Assembly: GCA_900542835.1 (NCBI GenBank)
Contig: UQPB01000021.1
Coordinates: 1-51,414 of the forward strand
DNA from: an uncultured Pelosinus sp.
GTDB taxonomy: Bacteria; Bacillota; Negativicutes; Sporomusales; Acetonemataceae
DNA length: 51,414 bases
Direction of reading: 5' to 3'
Positions within the stretch are counted from its first letter, which is position 1. Every line of letters starts with the position of its first letter. Both the position numbers and the translations under genes were made by a program. The notes beneath the pieces were generated by a model. That model had not been told where the DNA came from and did no database searches. It saw only the letters and a list, made by a program, of their open reading frames with translations. Positions 25,624 to 33,295 of the stretch are shown in pieces.

Positions 25624-28221
25624 ATGTGGAAAACGAAAGCGCTGCTGCTGCTGGCCCTGCTGGCCGCTCTGGGAATTGGCGGATTGCAGGTAAAGGAAAC
25701 CGGCCTTAAGCCGCAGGCAGGAACGCAGAGCAGTGACGCAGCCGGTCTTGCCGCTGAGGCTGAAATCGCCCGGGCGATGCAGCTATACAGAGACAATCCG
25801 GCTCCGGTTCCCGTCATCGCCGGTGAAAGCCGCGGCTTGCGCCGCATCGCCCTTACCTTTGACGGGATTGCCGACCACACGACAATGCTGCGGCTGCTGG
25901 AACTATTGCAAAAAAACGATGCCAAAGCCACTTTTTTTGTTGACGGTCTTCAGGCCGCCGAAAACCCGGAAACGGTCGCCGCGATCAGCGAAGCCGGGCA
26001 GAAACTTGGCAACTATGCGCTGTCCGGCATGGCTGCCGCGGAGGGACTGCCGCCGGAACAGTTGATCGGCGCCCTGTGCCGCAGTCAGGCAATGATTCAG
26101 GCGTCATCAGGCCAGAGTCCCGTCCTGCTGCGTGTCAACGCCGGCCGCTACACAAAAGAATTGCTGCAAGCGGCCAGGGCATCGGGCCTGAGCGGCGCGG
26201 CGGAGCCCGGCCGCCATCTGACGGCAGCCGAAATCAGTTCGCTGCAGGCAGGCGGCCTGCAGGCTGCCGAAACACTTGTCAGGCAGCTGCAGCCCGGCGG
26301 CCTGCTATCGGTCAAACTGAGCGCTGCCGTCGCTCCCCTGCCGCCGGTAACAGCCGGCAAGACGGAACAGCGGCCGGCAATTGACAAGCAGCCGGGGTTA
26401 AAGGAGCTGGCGCTGGAGCCATTACCGCTGACAGATAAAGTAGTCGAAGCCGTGGAGAAGCTGTTATTAGCCCTGGCCGCCGCCGGCTACGCCACTGTCG
26501 ACGCGGAAGCCTACGCGCCCGAACCGCCGGCAGTGAAGCCGCCCGGCTTAGCCGCTTCGCTGCGGTCTCTAAACACAAGTATTGCCGCCGAACTGACCGC
26601 ACTGTTGGGCATCCGTACCGGCTTCGCGGCGCCGGCCGTCATCACGGCTGAGCCAATAAAAACCATCGCGACTACCGAACAGGCCTTAGCGTATAGCTTC
26701 AGCGGCCTGGCCAACACCGCCGCGGTTGATGATGTGCTGGTACGCCTGCAGCGCCTGGACAGCAAAGCAACCTTTTTTGTCATGGAAACAGAAATGCGGC
26801 GTTACCCGCAGACACTGCGCAAAATCATTGCCGCCGGGCACGAAATTGGGTTGGCAATTCCCCCGCAGCCCAACAGCTCCCGCGAGGATATCCAGGCCCT
26901 GATCGCCAATGGCCGCGCGCTGCTGCAGGATCAATTCGGCGTCGCAACCAAGCTGATCAGCCAGCCCTGGGGCATAATCACGGCCCAGACGCAGGAGGCG
27001 GTGGGCTTATCGGACTGCCTGCTGATCAGCCAGGCGGTAAACGTGGTGCAGAGTCAGCACCGCGACTATACAGATGCCAATCAGGTAATCAACGAAATTT
27101 TCAAAAGCGCGATGACCTCTTTATCCCGCGGCCAAATCGTCCATTTCCGTCTGGACTATTACAGTCATGACCGGTTGGCAGGCGAACTGGCAGAAGCGAT
27201 TAAGCAGCAAAAAATTGACAATATTGCCTATATAACCTCGTTTGACCGCCCCGAAACCAATCCGGCCAATGATTCCGCTTACCGGCTCAAACCGGTTGGC
27301 GTTCTGTTAGAGAATTCGCAGTCGCGCTATCAGTATCCGGTTGCGGCGGATAGAGTGCTTTCGCAACTGCGGGGCGATCAGCCGCTGGCGGTAAAGCAGC
27401 AGGACTTTTTGCGGGAGGCGGCCAAACGCTACATCGGCCATGAATTTGTCAATGACGAAAACCGCATGCTGGGATTTTCCAGACGGGAAAGCCGCCGTCT
27501 GGATAAGAGCGGCCTGATCCACACCGACGACAATGTCATTTTTCTGACGTTTGACGACTGGGGCACAGACGCCTCGGTAAACAAGCTGCTCTATGTCCTG
27601 CGCAAGCACCGGACACCGGCAACATTTTTTATTCTTACAAACAACGTATTGCATAATCCCAACCTACTGCGCAGCATTGCTGCCGACGGTCACGAAATTG
27701 CCGGGCATACCGACAAACACAAGCCGATGACGGTGGCCGATCCCGTTACGGGCCGGCTGCTGGCGCCGCAGACGCGCGAGGAATACCGGGAAGACCTGAC
27801 CCTATCTTACGAAAAACTGCGCAGTGTCGTCGGCGATATGGTTGTTGACGGCAGGCCGGCGCTGACCCGCTTCTTCCGTCCGCCGACGCTTGCGGTCAGT
27901 AAAATGGGCTTTGAGACTTTATTCGAAACCGGTTATGAGTATATTATTTCCGGCTCCTACAGCACCAGCGACTACCAGGCCGGCGATATCGCCCAAATGG
28001 TCAGGGAAATCAAGACTGCGGTCTATACGGCTGACGGCAAGGTGCAAAAAGGCGCGGTTCCCGTCATGCATATGGGAGAATCCTCAGTTTACACGGCGAT
28101 GGCGCTCGATATTGTACTAACCGCCAACGCAGCCAAGCCGGACAGCGATCCTTCCAAATTCACGGTTGGCCGGTTGTCGGACTATGTCAAAGACGGCTAT
28201 GCACAGGTTGACTGGAAATAG
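25624..28221 (+). CDS. Triple NodB-type polysaccharide deacetylase, only third domain intact
   Basis: An 865-residue exported or anchored protein (hydrophobic 5-20) with three NodB-like (CE4) domains. In domain 1 (about 72-260) the TFDDG motif is TFDGI at 78-82, losing the second Asp. In domain 2 (about 350-560) it is SFSG, losing both. Both keep KATFFV and a degraded remainder. Domain 3 (about 635-850) has TFDDWG (Asp644, Asp645), HTDKH (His695, His699) and RFFRPP, so it should bind metal and deacetylate. Likely acts on N-acetylated polymer in the cell envelope. ATG at 25624 chosen for its GAGGAGG site, 14 bases after the dehydrogenase gene. Confidence 0.88.
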   Translation: MWKTKALLLLALLAALGIGGLQVKETGLKPQAGTQSSDAAGLAAEAEIARAMQLYRDNPAPVPVIAGESRGLRRIALTFDGIADHTTMLRLLELLQKNDAKATFFVDGLQAAENPETVAAISEAGQKLGNYALSGMAAAEGLPPEQLIGALCRSQAMIQASSGQSPVLLRVNAGRYTKELLQAARASGLSGAAEPGRHLTAAEISSLQAGGLQAAETLVRQLQPGGLLSVKLSAAVAPLPPVTAGKTEQRPAIDKQPGLKELALEPLPLTDKVVEAVEKLLLALAAAGYATVDAEAYAPEPPAVKPPGLAASLRSLNTSIAAELTALLGIRTGFAAPAVITAEPIKTIATTEQALAYSFSGLANTAAVDDVLVRLQRLDSKATFFVMETEMRRYPQTLRKIIAAGHEIGLAIPPQPNSSREDIQALIANGRALLQDQFGVATKLISQPWGIITAQTQEAVGLSDCLLISQAVNVVQSQHRDYTDANQVINEIFKSAMTSLSRGQIVHFRLDYYSHDRLAGELAEAIKQQKIDNIAYITSFDRPETNPANDSAYRLKPVGVLLENSQSRYQYPVAADRVLSQLRGDQPLAVKQQDFLREAAKRYIGHEFVNDENRMLGFSRRESRRLDKSGLIHTDDNVIFLTFDDWGTDASVNKLLYVLRKHRTPATFFILTNNVLHNPNLLRSIAADGHEIAGHTDKHKPMTVADPVTGRLLAPQTREEYREDLTLSYEKLRSVVGDMVVDGRPALTRFFRPPTLAVSKMGFETLFETGYEYIISGSYSTSDYQAGDIAQMVREIKTAVYTADGKVQKGAVPVMHMGESSVYTAMALDIVLTANAAKPDSDPSKFTVGRLSDYVKDGYAQVDWK

Positions 28222-28262
28222 CCGGCGGCCGACGCGGAATCGGAATCATTGCGAGGTACAGA

Positions 28263-30107
28263 ATGCAAACACTCATTTCGCAAAACCCGCCTGAGAGCGA
28301 CGACCGCCTTGCGGTTGTCAAGCCTGACCGCAGGCGGTTGTCCAAAATACCTGATCAAACCGGCGGCCGCGCCAATATTGACAGACGCCGGTTAAAGGCT
28401 GCTGCCATACCGGACGGCATCGCCGGTCTGATTGAAAGCGAAGCCAACGGCCGGCGTTATATAGTCGATTATGCAGTGACAATCGACTATATAACGGCAG
28501 GCGGCAAGGCGGTGGCCGCCGCCAGAGCTGTCGACCTGTCAGCAAGCGGCATCCTGCTGCTGCTGCCGGCAGAGCAGGCAGAGGCACTGAGCCAGGCCGC
28601 AAAAATCAAACTGAAATTTACCATTACCCCTGGCAGCATGCCGGAGGGTTATGAAATGGCTGTCGCCATCGAGGCCGGCTATATCCGCCGGGAGCAGACG
28701 GAAAGCGGCCAGGAGCTGTGCGGCCTTGCGTTTTCCGAAACACTGGCGCAATATGCCGCCAGAACGAAGAACCGCTATATGCTGACAACAGCCTCTGTTT
28801 TGTTGTTTTTCATCACTGCCTGCATCCTGCTGCTGCGGGCGGAAAGCATCCTCTATTTCAAGTTTAATCAATTGCTCTACGCCTACAGCATTATTGCGGC
28901 AACCTTTTTGCTGACCCGTTACCTGTTCGGCGCCTGCTACCGTCCTGTCCCCATTGACAGCGATTTTACCCCCGGTGTCAGCATCATTATTCCCTGCTTC
29001 AATGAAGAACAATGGATACAGCAAACCATGCTGGCCTGCCTGAACCAGGATTATCCGATTGATAAGCTGGAGGTCATCGTTGTCGACGACTGTTCCAGCG
29101 ACGACTCCTTCGCCAGGATCAGCCAGCTGGCCGCAGAACTGAATGCCACTGAATACCGCTATAAAATCGCTTCCCGTCTGCGCTGCGTCCGCCAGGCCAA
29201 AAACGCCGGCAAGCGCGAAGCACTGGCGCGCGGCGCGTTGATGGCCCGCCATGAGCTGGTGGTGTTTGTCGACTCCGACAGTTTCCTCGACCCGTTTGCC
29301 ATCCGCAATATTGTCCAGCCCTTCAAAGATAAACAAATGGGCGGCGTTTCCGGACGCACCGATGTCGCCAACACCTATACCAACGCATTGACTAAGCTGC
29401 AGGCGGTACGCTATTTTATTGCCTTCCGGATCATGAAGGCGGCGGAAAGCTATTTTGACGCGGTTACCTGTTTGTCCGGACCTCTGTCCTGCTATCGCCG
29501 GGAACTGGTGCTGGAATCGCTGGATGACTGGCTGAATCAACGGTTTCTGGGCCAAAAGGCGACTTTTGGCGACGACCGCAGCATGACCAATATGATATTG
29601 CGTACTCACCGCACCGCTTACCAGGATACGGCGGTTTGCAGCACGATTGTGCCCAACCGTCACAAGGTCTTCCTGAAGCAGCAGATGCGCTGGAAGCGTT
29701 CCTGGCTGCGTGAATCGTTGATTGCCGCTGGGTTTATGTGGAAAAAGGAACCTTTTATGGCGTTGTCTTTTTATATGGGTGTAGTGGTGCCTATTTTGGC
29801 GCCTGTCATTGTTCTCTACAACCTGGTCTATATTCCGGCCATTCACAGAGTACTACCGTTAACGTTTATCACCGGCCTTTGCTTAATGGCTCTGCTGATG
29901 AGCATGGCGCAGTTGCTGCTAAGAAAAAGCTCTACCTGGGTATACGGCTTCCTGTTTTGCTTGTATTATGAAGCCGTGCTGCTGTGGCAAATGCCTATTG
30001 CCTGGGTTACCTTCTGGAAGACGACCTGGGGGACGCGCATGACACCCGCAGACCTGGAGGAAACACTGAAGAAAAAACCGCCGCAGCCGCAAGGAGCTGA
30101 ACAATAA
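28263..30107 (+). CDS. PilZ-like domain fused to family 2 glycosyltransferase
   Basis: 614 residues. An N-terminal region (about 40-150) carries DLSASG (91-96), the DxSxxG motif of PilZ c-di-GMP-binding domains. The partner RxxxR motif is not clear, although two RRR clusters lie upstream. Two membrane helices (about 168-215) precede a processive GT2 domain with IIIPCFNEEQ, VVDDCSSDD, DSDSF, GDDRSMTN and QQMRW (QxxRW). The C-terminus has about four membrane helices. This is the layout of a polymerising synthase, like hyaluronan or cellulose synthase, here with the PilZ-like part in front. It may add a protein-level c-di-GMP control to the riboswitch control. Confidence 0.87.
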   Translation: MQTLISQNPPESDDRLAVVKPDRRRLSKIPDQTGGRANIDRRRLKAAAIPDGIAGLIESEANGRRYIVDYAVTIDYITAGGKAVAAARAVDLSASGILLLLPAEQAEALSQAAKIKLKFTITPGSMPEGYEMAVAIEAGYIRREQTESGQELCGLAFSETLAQYAARTKNRYMLTTASVLLFFITACILLLRAESILYFKFNQLLYAYSIIAATFLLTRYLFGACYRPVPIDSDFTPGVSIIIPCFNEEQWIQQTMLACLNQDYPIDKLEVIVVDDCSSDDSFARISQLAAELNATEYRYKIASRLRCVRQAKNAGKREALARGALMARHELVVFVDSDSFLDPFAIRNIVQPFKDKQMGGVSGRTDVANTYTNALTKLQAVRYFIAFRIMKAAESYFDAVTCLSGPLSCYRRELVLESLDDWLNQRFLGQKATFGDDRSMTNMILRTHRTAYQDTAVCSTIVPNRHKVFLKQQMRWKRSWLRESLIAAGFMWKKEPFMALSFYMGVVVPILAPVIVLYNLVYIPAIHRVLPLTFITGLCLMALLMSMAQLLLRKSSTWVYGFLFCLYYEAVLLWQMPIAWVTFWKTTWGTRMTPADLEETLKKKPPQPQGAEQ

Positions 30108-31966
30108 TGATCGGCAACGACGAATTTACCGCTGGCAAAAACAGAAAAAAACGCTTCCGGGTCGTCTTGCAGCTGGCTGTTCTGGCGGTATTAGCGGCGG
30201 TTTGCATTAATGCCCTGGTATCGTTAAAATCGTTCCGGCCGCAGCCGGCGCCGCTGACGCCGGCTGACGACTACGGTTTTATCGCCCTGTCCTATTTCGG
30301 CGTGGACCGTGTCGGCAGCCAGGGCCTGATTGGTGCCCAACAACTGCGGGAGCAGCTGCAGGCGCTGCACAGCCAGGGATATGTCACCATCACCCAGCAG
30401 GATATTATCGATTATTACCGGACCGGAAAATCCCTGCCGGCAAAATCGCTGTTTCTGCTGTTTGAGGACGGCCGCCGCGACACGGCTATTTTTGCGCAGA
30501 AAAGTCTTGAGAAACTCAATTATAAAGCAACCATGCTGACATATCCGGAAAATTTCGCCAAAAGGGACGCAAAATTTTTAACAGCGGCCGACTTGCGCGA
30601 TCTGGAGGCAACAACGTTCTGGGAGATGGGGACTAACGGCTATCGCCTGGCGTTCATCAATGTATTTGACCGTTACGAAAACTACCTGGGCGAGCTGGAC
30701 CCGCTGCAGCACGCGGAAATAGCGCCTTATATGGGGAGAAAGTACAACCATTATCTCATGGATTTTATCCGTGACGAGTACGGAATCCCCCGCGAAAGCT
30801 TTACCGGCATGACAGAACGCATTAGCGGCGACTATCGCTCTTTAAGCCGGCTTTATCGCGACGGTATTGGCTATGTGCCGGGCCTGTACAGCCTGATGCA
30901 CTCCAATACCGGCAGTTTTGGCAACAACGACTACGTCAGCGCTGTCAATGAATTTTGGATTTATGAGCTGTTCAAAATGAATTTTAACCGCGAAGGCTTT
31001 TCGCTCAACCGCCGCAACAGCAGCGTTTACGATTTGACCCGCATGCAGCCGCAGGCATACTGGTCGGTCAATCACCTGCTGATGCGGATCAAATACGATA
31101 CGAACCGGGAAATCGAATTTGTCAACGGCGACCCGCGACAGCAAAGTTACTGGGACACACTGCACGGCGCCGCGGAAATGAAGGAAGGCCGCGTTATCCT
31201 GACATCGCTGCCGCAGGCGAAAGGGCTGCTGCGTCTGAAAGACAAAACCGCGGCCGATCTGCGCCTGTCGGTACGGCTGCAGGGCAACAAGCTGGGGCAG
31301 CAGAAAATCTATCTCCGGGCCGATGAGGCATTGAGCCGCTATGTTGCCGTCAGCATTGCCGATAATGTGTTGTATGTCAGTGAGAAAACCGACGGCGAAG
31401 AACGCAATTTATTTGTCCTGGATTTGAGCCAGCATGACGGTATACCGCTCGTCTCGCTGGCGGAGGATAAAAAAGCCGCGGAGCTGCAAGCACTTAAAAC
31501 ACTTGCCAAATATGCCTCTTCCCTGGAACAGGCCAAGACCTACTCCACCCGTTACCAGAAAAAAAGCCGGGAGGAGGCAGCGTCTGTCGCTGCCGGCGCC
31601 GAGCCCTACCGGCCTGATTTAAGCGTGCATGAGCGGGGCGACCGCCAGTTAATCCTGTCGTTGCAAGCCCAAAGCCTCAGCATCGAGCTGGACGGCAAAC
31701 CCGCCGTTACCGGCCTGGCAGTGCCACAGCTGCCGGCGGGACTGGTTTACCTGGAATCGGCCTGGGGAGGCTATGGCTGGAGCCAGCGCAACCTGGCCGA
31801 CGACGTATACGACGGGGTATTCGCAAATTTACGGATTAGCCAAGACCCGGGGACGACTGCGGAGAAAGTTCTGTTTGACGCCAGGCCGCAAGGGCTTGAT
31901 GCAGTCAGGCTGCAGCTGAAACAGTATTGGCAGGCCCTGATCAACTGGTTTATCAGCACCTTTTAG
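30107..31966 (+). CDS. Membrane-anchored NodB-like protein, degenerate, with possible C-terminal carbohydrate-binding region
   Basis: A 619-residue protein with one N-terminal membrane anchor (about 20-42). Residues 55-190 resemble the start of a polysaccharide deacetylase fold (SYFGV, then LLFEDGRRDTAIFAQKSLEKLNYKATM), but the DD metal pair is replaced by ED in FEDGRRD. The HxxxH motif is not visible, so enzyme activity is doubtful. Residues about 380-440 and 500-600 form two beta-rich halves that could be a laminin-G/concanavalin-like carbohydrate-binding domain split by a helical insert. I do not recognise the family. The start ATG overlaps the stop of the glycosyltransferase gene (TAATG), so the two are coupled and probably cooperate in polymer modification or binding. 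Confidence 0.7.
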   Translation: MIGNDEFTAGKNRKKRFRVVLQLAVLAVLAAVCINALVSLKSFRPQPAPLTPADDYGFIALSYFGVDRVGSQGLIGAQQLREQLQALHSQGYVTITQQDIIDYYRTGKSLPAKSLFLLFEDGRRDTAIFAQKSLEKLNYKATMLTYPENFAKRDAKFLTAADLRDLEATTFWEMGTNGYRLAFINVFDRYENYLGELDPLQHAEIAPYMGRKYNHYLMDFIRDEYGIPRESFTGMTERISGDYRSLSRLYRDGIGYVPGLYSLMHSNTGSFGNNDYVSAVNEFWIYELFKMNFNREGFSLNRRNSSVYDLTRMQPQAYWSVNHLLMRIKYDTNREIEFVNGDPRQQSYWDTLHGAAEMKEGRVILTSLPQAKGLLRLKDKTAADLRLSVRLQGNKLGQQKIYLRADEALSRYVAVSIADNVLYVSEKTDGEERNLFVLDLSQHDGIPLVSLAEDKKAAELQALKTLAKYASSLEQAKTYSTRYQKKSREEAASVAAGAEPYRPDLSVHERGDRQLILSLQAQSLSIELDGKPAVTGLAVPQLPAGLVYLESAWGGYGWSQRNLADDVYDGVFANLRISQDPGTTAEKVLFDARPQGLDAVRLQLKQYWQALINWFISTF

Positions 31967-32040
31967 CAGCGCTGCCGGCAGCTTGCCAGGCAGTCGCGAA
32001 GCCCTTCATCCATTTCAGGCACACCACGAGGAGGCGAAAC

Positions 32041-33054
32041 ATGAGCAGACTTTTATCCGCTCTTAAGCTATCGGCAGTAATTTTTGGCTTTGTCCTGCTT
32101 ACCGGCTGCAGTCCCGGCCAGCCCGCAGGCGGCGACGCCGGAGAACCGCTGCAGTTGTCAGCCTGGCTTACGCACTGGGATTGGGCTGACGGCGACCGGG
32201 AGTTAAAACGCTGGGAAAACCAGCTCAGCAGCCTTTCCTATTTTGCCGCCACCTTTGACGCTAACGACCGGTTGGTCGTTGCTCCCGAGCTCAGCCAGCC
32301 CAGGCCGAAAACCGGCGGCTATACCCGTTATCTGACATTTGTCAATGACCGGGAAAACGCCGACGGCTCTGTAACGTTAAAAGACACTGCTGTACTGCAG
32401 CGGCTTCTGACAGACGAGACGGCACTGGACCGGCACATTGATGAAATTATTGCGCTAACCGCTGCCGGCGGTTATAACGGCATCGAGATCGATTATGAAC
32501 GGGTATGGAAGGAACAGCCGCTGACGGAACCGTTCAGCCGTTTTATCAGCAGGCTGTATACGAGGGCACTGCAAAGCGGTCTCGGCCTGCGGGTCGTGCT
32601 GGAGCCGGGAACGCCGTTCCAAACAGCCGGATTGATCAGCGGGCCGGAATATGTCGTTATGTTTTACAATCTTTATGGGCTGCACAGCAGTCCCGGCCCT
32701 AAAGCCGACGCGGAATTTATTCAAAAAACCGCAGCCCGGATGGCCGTCCTGCCGGGGACCAAGGCGGCCGCTTTTGCCGGCGGCGGCTGTCTTTGGGGCG
32801 ACAACGGTGAAAAACGGTTTTTGACAGAAGTTGAAGCCCGGACGCTGGCGGCGCTTCATGCCGTCAGGCCGCAGCGGGATGAAAGCAGCCAAAGCCTTGT
32901 TTTCAGCTACCAGGAAAACGGCGTCAGCTATCAGGTGTGGTACGCGGATTTCCTGACGCTGCGCGCCTGGATCCGGACCGCCCAGAGCCAGGGAATCAGC
33001 AGTATCTTCCTTTGGCGGTTAGGCGGCAATGTCGACAGCCATAAGCTGCTGTGA
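32041..33054 (+). CDS. GH18-like glycoside hydrolase lipoprotein
   Basis: A 337-residue lipoprotein with lipobox LLTGC (Cys23). The rest is a TIM-barrel glycosidase of the GH18 type, with the signature GIEIDYE, giving Asp151 and catalytic Glu153. The substrate-assisted mechanism of GH18 needs N-acetylhexosamine, which matches an amino-sugar polymer. It could trim or release the polymer made by this operon. It has no LysM or chitin-binding module. ATG at 32041 chosen, after GAGGAGG. It is the last gene of the first operon, followed by the second riboswitch. Confidence 0.82.
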   Translation: MSRLLSALKLSAVIFGFVLLTGCSPGQPAGGDAGEPLQLSAWLTHWDWADGDRELKRWENQLSSLSYFAATFDANDRLVVAPELSQPRPKTGGYTRYLTFVNDRENADGSVTLKDTAVLQRLLTDETALDRHIDEIIALTAAGGYNGIEIDYERVWKEQPLTEPFSRFISRLYTRALQSGLGLRVVLEPGTPFQTAGLISGPEYVVMFYNLYGLHSSPGPKADAEFIQKTAARMAVLPGTKAAAFAGGGCLWGDNGEKRFLTEVEARTLAALHAVRPQRDESSQSLVFSYQENGVSYQVWYADFLTLRAWIRTAQSQGISSIFLWRLGGNVDSHKLL

Positions 33055-33148
33055 CCGGCCCGCTATTTTTCTCGGGCAAACGGTTTTGCCGCTGCAGGAT
33101 TATTAACGCGCATGTCGAAGTAATAAGCGAGATTACAGCGATATAGGA

Positions 33149-33218
33149 ACCGGCAAACTTTCCGAAAGGGAAGGGCGCAAAGCCGTGGGTCTACGGACAT
33201 GATGTCTATGACAGCCTG
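33149..33218 (+). ncRNA. c-di-GMP-I (GEMM-I) riboswitch, copy 2
   Basis: The same class as copy 1, with a very similar core: GGCAAAC, CC-GAAA-GG, GCGCAAAGCC, GTGGGTCTACGGAC and GCCTGG. CCGGC (33149-33153) pairs with GCC(T)GG (33213-33218) to close the aptamer. The terminator 5' arm starts at 33211 and includes this strand, so ligand binding should favour read-through into the pga operon. Confidence 0.93.
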
Positions 33219-33257
33219 GCTGCATTGATGAAGATTAATGCAGCCAGGCTGTTTTTT
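33211..33257 (+). terminator. c-di-GMP-controlled terminator, copy 2
   Basis: A perfect 15-bp stem (33211-33225 with 33236-33250) and seven T residues (33251-33257). Mutually exclusive with the aptamer closing helix. Confidence 0.93.
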
Positions 33258-33295
33258 TACATACATTCAGGCCGAAACAGGGAGGAGCAGGCATT

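Noticed and set aside
33075..33090. Terminator GGCAAA/TTTGCC after the GH18 gene
   Set aside because: The stem is only 6 bp with no T tract. It is too weak to list as a terminator.
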